Source: Anaerostipes rhamnosivorans (GTDB lineage: Bacteria > Bacillota > Clostridia > Lachnospirales > Lachnospiraceae). Taken from it: a DNA stretch of 64,000 nucleotides. The notes under the pieces were generated by a model that saw nothing but the letters and a program-made list of their open reading frames with translations, did no database searches and was not told where the DNA came from. Made by a program: the position numbers and the translations under genes. Shown here piece by piece: positions 50,745 through 58,742 of this stretch. The DNA lies in the NCBI RefSeq assembly GCF_005280655.1, contig NZ_CP040058.1:3086001-3150000 (forward strand). Reading direction: 5' to 3'. The stretch's first letter is position 1. Every line of letters starts with the position of its first letter.

Positions 50745-51632
50745 ATGGGACGATTTATATTGAGCTGCTGTTCGACAGCAGATATGAAAAAAGAGTATTT
50801 TCAACACCGGAACATTCCTTATGTATGTTTTCATGTAACACTGGACGGGAAGGAATATATGGATGATCTGGGCCAGAGCATTCCATTTGATGAGTTCTAT
50901 AAAAAAATACAGGACGGCGCCCTTGCTAATACCGCCCAGGTGAACGTAGAAGAGTACATAGAATTCTTTGAACCGTTTTTAAAAGAAGGGATGGATGTCT
51001 TGCACATCAGTCTGTCTTCCGGCATCTCCGGGACCTTTAACTCAGCCAATATCGCAAAGGATGAACTGCTGGAGAAATACCCAGACCGCAAGATCCTTCT
51101 TGTGGATTCTCTGGGAGCCTCCTCCGGCTATGGACTACTTGTAGATCTGGCCGCCGATCTGAGGGACCAGAGAGAGAGAATCGAGGATGTCTATCAGTGG
51201 GCGGTCTCAAACCGGCTGAACATCCATCACTGGTTCTTTTCCACAGACCTGACTTCGTACATCCGCGGCGGAAGGATCTCCAAGACATCCGGCTTTATCG
51301 GGACCATGCTGGGTATCTGCCCGCTGTTGAATATGGACCACGAAGGGCATCTGATTCCCCGTGCGAAGATCCGCACCAAAAAGAGGGCCATCAGAGAGAT
51401 CGTCAAAAGGATGGAGGAACACGCAAAGGACGGAAAAGATTACAGCGGTAAATGCTTTCTCTCCAATTCTGCCTGCTATGAAGATGCCAGACAGGTGGCA
51501 GACTTGATCGAAGCTTCCTTCCCCAAGCTGAACGGCAAAGTAGTGATCAACAGCGTGGGAACCGTCATCGGCGCTCACACCGGTCCGGGAACCGTGGCCC
51601 TGTTCTTTGAAGGGGACGAACGAAACAATTAA
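50745..51632 (+). CDS. DegV family fatty-acid-binding protein
   Basis: Binds fatty acids; in Firmicutes related FakB proteins present exogenous fatty acids to the kinase FakA. The 295 residues have the pattern DVLHISLSSGISGTFNSA (fatty-acid head-group region), ILLVDSLGASSGYGLL and VINSVGTVIGAHTGPGTVAL (given in part: GTVIGAHTGPGT). The N-terminus lacks the usual DSxxD start and reads ILSCCSTADMKKEYF. Own promoter upstream and own terminator downstream. No FakA gene is nearby. Confidence 0.92.
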   Translation: MGRFILSCCSTADMKKEYFQHRNIPYVCFHVTLDGKEYMDDLGQSIPFDEFYKKIQDGALANTAQVNVEEYIEFFEPFLKEGMDVLHISLSSGISGTFNSANIAKDELLEKYPDRKILLVDSLGASSGYGLLVDLAADLRDQRERIEDVYQWAVSNRLNIHHWFFSTDLTSYIRGGRISKTSGFIGTMLGICPLLNMDHEGHLIPRAKIRTKKRAIREIVKRMEEHAKDGKDYSGKCFLSNSACYEDARQVADLIEASFPKLNGKVVINSVGTVIGAHTGPGTVALFFEGDERNN

Positions 51633-51701
51633 AAGGTTTTCTTCATTATTTCCAGTCGGCTCTGGAAAGGCCTTCTTCCGATAATGAAGAAAACCTTTTT
51701 A
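51632..51701. terminator. Long-arm terminator between DegV and the Fpg/Nei homologue
   Basis: 19-bp arms AAAAGGTTTTCTTCATTAT / ATAATGAAGAAAACCTTTT, convergent genes on both sides. Confidence 0.92.
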
Positions 51702-51736
51702 ATTTCATGACATTTTCACCCGTTCTCCGGCTGTGT

Positions 51737-52561
51737 CTAAAGCGGCTGGCAGACAGAGCAGTAATATACTGTTCCTCCTAGATAAGCCGCCTTGGTGATC
51801 TCACTTCCACACTTTGGACATCCTTTTTTGTATGTATGTTTCGACATCTTAGTCTTATAGCCTCCCGGGTTTCCCCAGATGTCTTTTTCTGTATCTCTGC
51901 CCCCAAGGCGCACCATTTCAGAGAGCACATCCTTTATACTTGTAAAGATTTTCTCCTTTTCACTTTCTGACAGAGTCCCAATCTTTCTTTTGGGATGTAT
52001 TCCCGCTTCCAACAGGATATCCTGCAGCACACCGTTTCCCAGTCCGGGAATTCTCTGTTTCGTGGCTAGAAACGCTTTTGCGCTGGTATTAGCCTTCACT
52101 GAATGAAAAAGCTCCTCAAAATACAGTTCATCAAATTCCGGTGAGAGCGGGGAAATCCCTTTTTTGCTGATCTCGTAATATTCATTTTCGTAGACTTTGT
52201 CAAAGCAGGCGATCCCGCCATACATGGCCACCGTAAGTATCAGGACAGATCCATGTGAAAAATCGATTCTCAGCTGATACTTTTCCGGCACCTTATCATC
52301 CTTATGATAAATCCTCGGGTTGACTCCGTCATTGATGCAGAGTTTGACCCCGCCTTCAAAGTTGATCTCCGCGAAGATTCCAAAACCTTTTGCGCCTGTA
52401 ACCTGCTTTCCTCTAAGCATGCCGTCATAGGCTTCTGCCTCTCCGTTAAACCAGCAAAACTTATGGGGTGAGGACGGCGGATACACCTTTTCCACTTTCT
52501 TTCCCATCAGTGTTTTTTGCAGTTCATCTGCTCTTGCGAGAGCTTCCGGCAATTCTATCAT
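51737..52561 (-). CDS. Fpg/Nei family DNA glycosylase homologue lacking the catalytic proline
   Basis: The family removes oxidised bases and cuts AP sites. The 274-residue protein has the E-L-P-E N-terminus, the helix-two-turn-helix region (RIPGLGNGVLQDILLEAGIHPKR, cut: RIPGLGNGVLQDIL) and a C-terminal zinc finger CPKCG-N16-CSVC. The N-terminus reads M-I-E-L-P-E, so the catalytic proline after Met is isoleucine; GGGAGG before the ATG makes a wrong start unlikely. Met before Ile is usually not removed, so lyase activity by the usual mechanism is doubtful. It may have a binding or altered repair role. Confidence 0.88.
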   Translation of the reverse strand: MIELPEALARADELQKTLMGKKVEKVYPPSSPHKFCWFNGEAEAYDGMLRGKQVTGAKGFGIFAEINFEGGVKLCINDGVNPRIYHKDDKVPEKYQLRIDFSHGSVLILTVAMYGGIACFDKVYENEYYEISKKGISPLSPEFDELYFEELFHSVKANTSAKAFLATKQRIPGLGNGVLQDILLEAGIHPKRKIGTLSESEKEKIFTSIKDVLSEMVRLGGRDTEKDIWGNPGGYKTKMSKHTYKKGCPKCGSEITKAAYLGGTVYYCSVCQPL

Positions 52562-52740
52562 TTTATTTCCTCCCTTCCTTTTGTATGTAAATCAGGACTG
52601 CTTCTGTTTCCTCTCCATCTTATCATACGGGACAGGAAGAATACAGGAGCAATCACGACGCTTCCAATTGTTTCCTTATCAATTTTTCTATCTCTTATGG
52701 GATAATATTTCAGTCACATTTTGTAGAAGGAGGGAGAGAA

Positions 52741-53346
52741 ATGGATTATGGATATGTCAGAGTGTCATCTAGGGATCAAAACATAGGACGGCAGCTCGCA
52801 GTTATGAAGGAGATGAAAATACCCAAAGAGAGCATTTATATTGACCGGCAGTCGGGTAAAGATTTTAACCGTCCTCAGTATAAGAAGCTGCTCAGAAAGC
52901 TCAGGCCAGGAGATACTCTTTTTGTAACATCTATCGACCGTCTGGGCAGGAATTATGAAGAGATCATTGAACAGTGGAGAAACATCACAAAACAGAAAAA
53001 GGCAGACATTGTTGTCACCGATCTTCCGCTGCTGGACACCCGCGGGAAGAATTCCATGGACCTGACCGGAGTTTTTATCTCTGATCTGGTGCTGCAGATT
53101 CTTTCCTATGTGGCGCAGACAGAGCGGGAGCATATTAAAAAAAGGCAGGCGGAAGGAATCGCCGTAGCCAAGGCCAAAGGGGTAAACTTCGGACGTCCGC
53201 CGAAAAAAATTCCAAAGGAGTTCGACCGCATCTACGCCCTTTGGAAGGAAGAAAAAATAAGCGGCCGTGAATCTGCCAAACAGCTCGGAACCACCCACAA
53301 TACATTTTTTAAATGGGTCCGGCTGGCAGAAGAAGGCCGCCTGTGA
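52741..53346 (+). CDS. Small serine recombinase (resolvase/invertase family)
   Basis: Site-specific recombinase that inverts or resolves DNA. The 201 residues include the catalytic serine region YVRVSSRDQN (S9/S10), the arginine pair region SIDRLGRNYEE, the long E-helix (SYVAQTEREHIKKRQAEGIA, cut: AQTEREHIKKRQ) and a C-terminal HTH (SGRESAKQLGTTHNTFFKWV). AGGAGGG precedes the start. Downstream, before the diguanylate cyclase, lies a large nested palindrome with 13-bp inverted repeats, a possible substrate. Confidence 0.93.
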   Translation: MDYGYVRVSSRDQNIGRQLAVMKEMKIPKESIYIDRQSGKDFNRPQYKKLLRKLRPGDTLFVTSIDRLGRNYEEIIEQWRNITKQKKADIVVTDLPLLDTRGKNSMDLTGVFISDLVLQILSYVAQTEREHIKKRQAEGIAVAKAKGVNFGRPPKKIPKEFDRIYALWKEEKISGRESAKQLGTTHNTFFKWVRLAEEGRL

Positions 53347-53369
53347 TCTCAGAAAATGTGGTAAAAAAA

Positions 53370-53496
53370 GTAGACTTTTTTCGTCGTTAATGATTTTTTT
53401 TTATAAAGAATCTGAAATAAAAACACATTCACGGGATTCCCGTAAGTGTTTTTATTCAGATCTTATAAAAAAAAAACAAGTGGGAAAAAAGTCTAC
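53370..53496. repeat. Nested palindrome with 13-bp inverted repeats
   Basis: GTAGACTTTTTTC at 53370-53382 and its exact complement at 53484-53496 flank a long imperfect palindrome centred on ACGGGA-T-TCCCGT (53431-53443), whose arms include AATAAAAACAC/GTGTTTTTATT and T9/A10 runs. It acts at least as a strong terminator; recombination use is a hypothesis. Confidence 0.7.
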
Positions 53497-53542
53497 ATTT
53501 CTGCCCATTTCTTGCTTGGTAATGTATGGAAGGTTGAGATAG

Positions 53543-54454
53543 ATGAAAAACTTGAAATCTGCAGAGGCGTTTTGCCGGGCTCTCTGGCACAGTTATCTGA
53601 TAAAAAACAACAAAAATGGAATTGACAATTTTCTGGACAGCCGCATGACGGAAATCGGTATAAGACTTGGGCAGTACTGCCAAAATTCAGTAGAGTTTCT
53701 CTGCTCTCTGGAATGTTCCTCTTCTGAACCTGAGTATTCCATTGACAAAGAATGGTATGAAACTTCTGTCCTTAGAGAAAATCTTTTTCTCGTTACGGGC
53801 GAGATCAAGTTAAGCCAACGCTCCTGCAAAACATATCTTCCGGCCCGCCATCTGCGCTTTAGTATGATTACGGAGCTCAGAGACGGCTCATGGAAGCTTC
53901 TCCATCTTCATCAGTCCGTACCGGATTTCAGTCAGAAAGACAAAAAGAATATATATTATTCCCAGTTTGATTATCTGACAGATCTTATGAGCAGACGCTG
54001 TATGGAAGAAAACATCAGCCTGCTGATGGAAAAGAAACCCTCAGGTATTTTGATCACGATGGATATCGATAATTTCAAAACCTACAACGACAGGTACGGC
54101 CATCCATTCGGAGACCAGATTCTGATCTCCATTGCCAAGAGTCTCTTGAAAACATTTCCGAAGGAAATCAACGGAAGGATCGGCGGGGACGAATTTATCA
54201 TCTATGTTCCCTGTTCTTCCATACACAAAGAAAGGCTTACAGAATCGTTGGAACTGTTTTTCCACAATTGGGCTGATTATCAGAAAAAGTTCAATCTTCA
54301 AAGCCCCATCTATGTATCTGTGGGCATCGGCTTCTACCCAGAACACGGAAAGGATTTTCATTCGCTGTGGTCCAATGCCGACAGGGCACTCTACTTTGCA
54401 AAAAAGAAAGGGGAAAACCATATCTGCTATTGTTCAGAGCTGCCTGATACATAA
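53543..54454 (+). CDS. Diguanylate cyclase with N-terminal SnoaL/NTF2-like domain
   Basis: Makes cyclic di-GMP. Of 303 residues, about 10-135 form an NTF2/SnoaL-like ligand-binding domain (NFLDSRMTEIG ... LRDGSWKLLHLHQSVP) and about 150-300 the GGDEF domain with TMDIDNFKTYNDRYGHPFGD, GRIGGDEF and VSVGIGFYP. The RxxD inhibitory site five residues before GGDEF is absent (FPKE at that place), so product inhibition may be lost, unlike the cyclase at 15094. It follows the serine recombinase across the nested palindrome. Confidence 0.9.
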   Translation: MKNLKSAEAFCRALWHSYLIKNNKNGIDNFLDSRMTEIGIRLGQYCQNSVEFLCSLECSSSEPEYSIDKEWYETSVLRENLFLVTGEIKLSQRSCKTYLPARHLRFSMITELRDGSWKLLHLHQSVPDFSQKDKKNIYYSQFDYLTDLMSRRCMEENISLLMEKKPSGILITMDIDNFKTYNDRYGHPFGDQILISIAKSLLKTFPKEINGRIGGDEFIIYVPCSSIHKERLTESLELFFHNWADYQKKFNLQSPIYVSVGIGFYPEHGKDFHSLWSNADRALYFAKKKGENHICYCSELPDT

Positions 54455-54480
54455 TAACTTTTACGTATAATGAACAAAAA

Positions 54481-54509
54481 CAGGGACCTTCTTTTATGGA
54501 AGGTCCCTG
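54481..54509. terminator. Bidirectional terminator between GGDEF and SDR genes
   Basis: CAGGGACCTTC / GGAAGGTCCCTG stem between convergent genes. Confidence 0.88.
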
Positions 54510-54520
54510 AGCCTGTTTTA

Positions 54521-55285
54521 TTAAAGATTAGCACCGTAATCCATTACAATGCATTGTCCTGTGATCGGCGCAGCTTCATCGCTTGCCAGAAACAGAATCG
54601 AATTTGCGACATCCTCTGCAGAGCAGGCAGGTCTCTGTAGATCAGAGTGCAGCGCCATGGCACCCATCATATCCGGATCCATGGTCTCCATTGTCTGCCC
54701 CGCTGTCATCGGGGTCTTGATCATGCCTGGACAAAGGGCATTGCACCGTATACCATCCTTTGCGCACCGCATAGCCGTATGCTTGGTAATACCCAGCACA
54801 GCAGCTTTGGAAGCCACATAAGCAGCTCCACCGCCTCCGTTTACCCCAGCAATACTGGCCACATTAATAATCGATCCGCTCTTATTCTTTAACATGACCT
54901 CAAGAGCCGCACGGATAAAATACATCGTTCCTTTTGTGTTGATGTCCACGATCTTGTCGATCTCGCTATCCGCAACTCTGTCGATAGGAAGCAGTCCCTC
55001 GTCCAATACCCCTGCATTGTTCACAAGGATATCCAAAGTACCGAAATGCTCTACGGCTGCATCTACCATCCGTTTTCCATCCTCAGGGACCGATATATCT
55101 CCCTGAAGTGCCAACACTGTCCCACCGTCAGCCTTGATATCTGCCTCCACAGCCTCCAGCTTTTCCTTCCTTCTGGCAGTGATAATAACCTTGGCTCCCT
55201 CTTTTGCAAATCTTTTTGCCGCCTGTTCTCCTACTCCGGAGTTGCCTCCTGTTATGATCGCTACCTTTCCTTCAAGTCTTCCCAT
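54521..55285 (-). CDS. SDR family NAD(P)-dependent oxidoreductase
   Basis: Classical short-chain dehydrogenase of 254 residues. Cofactor motif TGGNSGVGEQ (near 13), NNAG (near 88), catalytic Ser in INVASIAG and the YVASK catalytic Tyr-Lys pair (near 157). The thioesterase gene lies 12 bp upstream on the same strand. The pair may act on an acyl-CoA or hydroxy-acid, but the substrate is not predictable. Confidence 0.92.
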   Translation of the reverse strand: MGRLEGKVAIITGGNSGVGEQAAKRFAKEGAKVIITARRKEKLEAVEADIKADGGTVLALQGDISVPEDGKRMVDAAVEHFGTLDILVNNAGVLDEGLLPIDRVADSEIDKIVDINTKGTMYFIRAALEVMLKNKSGSIINVASIAGVNGGGGAAYVASKAAVLGITKHTAMRCAKDGIRCNALCPGMIKTPMTAGQTMETMDPDMMGAMALHSDLQRPACSAEDVANSILFLASDEAAPITGQCIVMDYGANL

Positions 55286-55297
55286 AGTGCTACCTCC

Positions 55298-55681
55298 TTA
55301 TCTATGAAGTGCTTTCTCCTGAAACTTTTCCTTCTGCACGATGAAGCGCTCATGCTCCCCCTCTCCGATCTGTCCTGCCTCATCATATGCCTTCACTGTA
55401 AATACAAGCCTTCTTCCGTCTGCCTGTATCAGTTCACTCTCACAGCGGATCTTTTTGCCGATGGGCGTAGCTGCCTGATGTTTGACATTCATCTGTGTCC
55501 CAACAGTCCCAACCCCATCATCTAAATACGGTTCTATGCTGGCCCATGCCGTCTTCTCCATCAGTGCGATCATGGACGGTGTTGAAAATACATCCAGCAT
55601 TCCGTCTCCTACGTTGTTTGCGGAGTGTTCCGCCCTCGCGGTCATTTCCTGGCTGCCTTTGATTCCTGCTGTCAATTCCAT
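55298..55681 (-). CDS. Hotdog-fold thioesterase (FlK-like)
   Basis: A 127-residue acyl-CoA thioesterase-like protein. The start at 55681 (MELTAGIKG) has AAGGAGG; the longer frame has none. The conserved pattern VFSTPSMIALMEKTAW and GTVGTQMNVKHQAATPIG is that of the fluoroacetyl-CoA-thioesterase-like hotdog group common in Clostridia. It is followed by the SDR gene, and a TATAAT lies about 45 bp upstream near 55728, so the two form a small operon. Confidence 0.87.
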   Translation of the reverse strand: MELTAGIKGSQEMTARAEHSANNVGDGMLDVFSTPSMIALMEKTAWASIEPYLDDGVGTVGTQMNVKHQAATPIGKKIRCESELIQADGRRLVFTVKAYDEAGQIGEGEHERFIVQKEKFQEKALHR

Positions 55682-55738
55682 GTCAAAACCTCCTTGTATC
55701 ACTGATAAGTTTCTGTATCTATATTATACACGTTTTCT

Positions 55739-56110
55739 TCAGCACACGCCATTTTCATTCAAGTACATCTTGATTCCCTGGAAAGTCTGTTTACTCAGCA
55801 CATGTTCACATCTGCAGGCATCTTCTTCTGCCACATGTTCCGGTACCCCTGCAATCTCCATAAAAAATGACGTCAATGTCCTGTGTCTCTCATAGATAGC
55901 CTCTGCCTTTGCTAAGCCTTCAGCTGTAAGAGAGATATACCCTTTTGCATCCACGGTAATATAACCGCCATTTTTTAAAATTCCTACTGCCCGGCTGACA
56001 CTCGCCTTGCTGTAACTTAGCTTTCTGGCAATATCTATAGAACGTACCTGCCCTATTTCCTGCTTCAACATCAAAATTGCCTCGAGATAATTCTCCCTTG
56101 ATTCCAGCAT
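55739..56110 (-). CDS. DtxR/MntR family metal-dependent regulator
   Basis: A 123-residue iron- or manganese-dependent repressor consisting of a winged HTH (VRSIDIARKLSYSKASVSRAV, cut: IARKLSYSKASVSR) and a dimerisation domain with metal-ligand residues in ERHRTLTSFFM, EEDACRCEHVLS. It lacks the SH3 domain, as MntR does. It lies 28 bp after sufB in the sufC-sufB-dtxR order, which suggests that Fe-S assembly here is under direct metal control. Confidence 0.9.
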   Translation of the reverse strand: MLESRENYLEAILMLKQEIGQVRSIDIARKLSYSKASVSRAVGILKNGGYITVDAKGYISLTAEGLAKAEAIYERHRTLTSFFMEIAGVPEHVAEEDACRCEHVLSKQTFQGIKMYLNENGVC

Positions 56111-56138
56111 CCTGATACTCCCCCTTACCTGTAACCCC

Positions 56139-57068
56139 TTACTTCAAAAAGTCTTCAATGATCACTGCTTCCGCCTCTTCCTCTGTCATCCCGAAGGTGC
56201 GCAGCTTGATCAGCTGATCGCTGTTGATCCGTCCGATGGCCGCCTCATGTATGATCTGTGCATCCACATGGTTGGCATTGATCTCAGGGATGGAACTGAT
56301 CTTTGCCTCATCCATGATAATTGAATCACACTGAACATGGGCGTGGCACAATGCATTTCCGATGGCCTTCGGATGGAAGACTTGTGTGGATGTGCCCTTG
56401 GCAACAGACCTTGAAATGATTTGTGCAGAGCTCTCCTGTCCGTTTAACTGTATATCCATATTGGAGACCGCCTGCTGGTTTCCATGGGTCATGAGCTTTT
56501 CAAGTACATACAGCTTGGATCCCTCTCCCATCTCCACATGGGTTTCCCGGACTGTAGAATCCACGCCCTTGATCTGTGTGGTGTCTAAGGTAAAGACAGA
56601 GTCTTCCTCCACATAAATCTTGGTCACGGGGTTTAAGACTCTTCCTCCGGTACCGTCCCCTTCCCCGTAATGTCTCTCTTCATATTTTACATTGGCATGG
56701 CTTCCTACATGGAATGCATGGATACCGTCATGCCTGCTCTCCTGATCCCCATCATTGTGTATGCCGCATCCTGCCACAATTAGGACATCTGCGCCATCTT
56801 CAATGTAAAAATCATTATACACCACATCCGTCATCCCAGAGGCAGATACGACAACCGGAATATGCACGGACTCTCCCTTTGTCTGCCCGCTGATAAATAT
56901 ATCGATCCCCGGCTTGTCCTCTTTTCTTACGATCCTGATATTCTCACTGTCTCCATGGCACAAGGCCTGTCCGTTCTGCCTTAAATTATAAGCGCCCTTC
57001 TGTACAAATCCCTGACCGTCAATGGCCTCAAGCACTCCTGCAGTTATCTGATCTAATTTCATGTCCAT
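56139..57068 (-). CDS. sufB: SufB/SufD-like Fe-S scaffold protein (minimal SufCB system)
   Basis: Core scaffold of a two-component SUF system. At 309 residues it is much shorter than SufB of proteobacteria (~495) and keeps the beta-helix core and C-terminal region: SRSVAKGTSTQVFHP, AHVQCDSIIMDEAKISSIPEI (cut: AHVQCDSIIMDE) with a conserved Cys, and INSDQLIKLRTFGMTEEEAE. It follows sufC by 6 bp. No cysteine desulfurase, SufU or SufD gene is adjacent, as in the minimal SufCB/SmsCB pairs of anaerobes and archaea. Confidence 0.9.
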   Translation of the reverse strand: MDMKLDQITAGVLEAIDGQGFVQKGAYNLRQNGQALCHGDSENIRIVRKEDKPGIDIFISGQTKGESVHIPVVVSASGMTDVVYNDFYIEDGADVLIVAGCGIHNDGDQESRHDGIHAFHVGSHANVKYEERHYGEGDGTGGRVLNPVTKIYVEEDSVFTLDTTQIKGVDSTVRETHVEMGEGSKLYVLEKLMTHGNQQAVSNMDIQLNGQESSAQIISRSVAKGTSTQVFHPKAIGNALCHAHVQCDSIIMDEAKISSIPEINANHVDAQIIHEAAIGRINSDQLIKLRTFGMTEEEAEAVIIEDFLK

Positions 57069-57074
57069 TCCTCC

Positions 57075-57800
57075 CTATTCATGCATGCAGGCACACTGCT
57101 CTTCAGACTCTTCCGCCATAAGGTGCGGATACACCTCTTCCTTTGCTCCGATCTCCTGGACCTGCCCGTCCCGTATGATCATAATACGGTCTGCCATCCG
57201 GATGATCCTCTCCTGATGTGAGATCAGGATCAAGCTCGCTTTGTTTTCTTTGTGGATCTTTTCAAATTCTTTGATCAGCATAGCAAAGCTCCAAAGATCG
57301 ATGCCTGCCTCAGGCTCATCAAAAATACAGATTTTATGGTCCTTCGCAAACACTGTGGCAATCTCGATTCTTTTCATCTCCCCGCCTGACAATGTGGCAT
57401 CCACTTCTCTCTCTTTGTATTCCATTCCGCAGAGCCCCACACTGCTCAGCAATTCACAGCAGCGCTCATCCGGAAGTGTCTCACCTGCTGCAAGGGAAAG
57501 CAGCCTGGAAGCTGTCAGCCCCTTGAATCTCGGTGGCTGCTGAAATGCAAATCCGATCCCTGCATCCGCCCTCTGGTCAATGGAATACTTTGTAATGTCT
57601 TCCCCGTCCAGAGAGATCTTCCCGGCACTGGCTTTCTCGATCCCCATAAGGATCTTGGCTATAGTGGACTTTCCTCCGCCGTTGGGGCCGGTGATCACCA
57701 GCATCTCCCCATCGTTGACGGAGAAGCTGACATCCTTAAGTATCTGGGTATCCGCACCGTTTTCTGTTATATGGTAAGATAAATGTTCTACGTTTAACAT
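57075..57800 (-). CDS. sufC: SufC-like ABC ATPase
   Basis: Soluble ATPase that drives the scaffold's conformational change in Fe-S assembly. The 241 residues have Walker A GPNGGGKST (near 39), Q-loop FAFQQPPRFKG, signature LSGGEMKRIE and Walker B ICIFDEPEAGID. Gene order sufC-sufB with a 6-bp gap. An AT-rich promoter region lies upstream at 57801-57850. Confidence 0.93.
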   Translation of the reverse strand: MLNVEHLSYHITENGADTQILKDVSFSVNDGEMLVITGPNGGGKSTIAKILMGIEKASAGKISLDGEDITKYSIDQRADAGIGFAFQQPPRFKGLTASRLLSLAAGETLPDERCCELLSSVGLCGMEYKEREVDATLSGGEMKRIEIATVFAKDHKICIFDEPEAGIDLWSFAMLIKEFEKIHKENKASLILISHQERIIRMADRIMIIRDGQVQEIGAKEEVYPHLMAEESEEQCACMHE

Positions 57801-57913
57801 GACTGCCGCCTCTCTTCTTGTCTTTTGAATTTTATATATTTATATAACCGCATTTTACGCCCTTTTTCAAGTAAATCTGACCATGTTCTGGAAAAGAATC
57901 AGATATGCTCTGG

Positions 57914-58501
57914 CTAGAAGTCCACTGCCAGCATCTTTGCTCGTCCAGCAGCCTGTTCCATAATAGCATCCACGTCATTCCCTATAATATCAAGCCCTTC
58001 TGCAGCCACCGTATCTGTCCTTGGTATTCCCAACATCCGGAAGATCGATGTAAGGAAGTTTTCAGCGTGGTCATCTTTTTTATTTTCTCCCCCAGAGTAA
58101 ATTCCTCCCCTGGTTGAAAAGAATACAGCCCTGTCTGCCCTGCAGTATCCTTCTGCTTTTCCGTCCTCACGGTAACCAAAGGTAAATCCGGTAACACAGA
58201 CCTGCTCCAGATAAGCGTGCACCGCTGCCGGAAATGTCCCTTCCCAGAACGGGGCTGCCAGAACAATCCTGTCTGCCTCTTTGAACCTCCTTGCCTGGTC
58301 AAAAACAGGATCTTCCCATTTAGATTCAGCCGCCAGCTGATCCCTCTTTTTGAGAGCTCCCAGATCCAAAGGAATGCTCAGGCCGCTCACCTCTGACACT
58401 TCATATTTTCCTTCCAGACAATTAAGGAACTGCCTTGCCAGCACTAAAGTCCTGGACTCTTCCTCTCTGATGCATCCGTTGACAAATAACAATGATTTCA
58501 T
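57914..58501 (-). CDS. azoR: FMN-dependent NADH-azoreductase / NAD(P)H dehydrogenase (quinone)
   Basis: A flavodoxin-fold quinone or azo-compound reductase of 195 residues. Typical marks are SLLFVNGCIREEESRTLVLA at the N-terminus (FMN phosphate site), ADRIVLAAPFWEGTFPAAVHAYLEQV (cut: APFWEGTFPAAVHAYLE) and FFSTRGGIYSG. Monocistronic on the - strand; the palindromic repeat A copy lies directly upstream. Confidence 0.88.
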   Translation of the reverse strand: MKSLLFVNGCIREEESRTLVLARQFLNCLEGKYEVSEVSGLSIPLDLGALKKRDQLAAESKWEDPVFDQARRFKEADRIVLAAPFWEGTFPAAVHAYLEQVCVTGFTFGYREDGKAEGYCRADRAVFFSTRGGIYSGGENKKDDHAENFLTSIFRMLGIPRTDTVAAEGLDIIGNDVDAIMEQAAGRAKMLAVDF

Positions 58502-58526
58502 GGTCTCCTCCTAATTTTAAACAGAA

Positions 58527-58590
58527 CAAAGCGGACAAGTCCGCTTCAACTCCCTAAATCCCCCAATCATAAGGGACTTGTTCCGCTTTG
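58527..58590. repeat. Dispersed palindromic repeat A, complete copy
   Basis: 5' arm CAAAGCGGACAAGTCC and 3' arm GGGACTTGTTCCGCTTTG pair across a short middle. Related to 38934-38994 and to the half copy at 17918. A GATTTGACGTAGTCAAA tail (58602-58619) is shared with the 17918 copy. Confidence 0.75.
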
Positions 58591-58660
58591 CGCGCCAAAT
58601 GCGATTTGACGTAGTCAAATGATTTCCTTACGCATTTTGTGTGCATCCTCGCGGAGCGTT

Positions 58661-58705
58661 TTTCATGTCATAGGAGGTTCCGTAGGAATTTCCTATGACA
58701 TGAAA
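58661..58705. repeat. Covarying hairpin element, copy 2
   Basis: Arms TTTCATGTCATAGG / CCTATGACATGAAA around a 17-nt loop with inner stem TTCC-GTA-GGAA and a TTT tail, the same plan as 7675-7709. Next to the terminator of NlpC/P60 gene 2. Confidence 0.7.
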
Positions 58706-58736
58706 AAAATGTGCAGGATCTCTCTTGCACATTTTA
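58705..58736 (-). terminator. Terminator after NlpC/P60 gene 2
   Basis: AAAATGTGCA / TGCACATTTT arms with a T-run on the - strand. Confidence 0.88.
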
Positions 58737-58742
58737 AATGAT

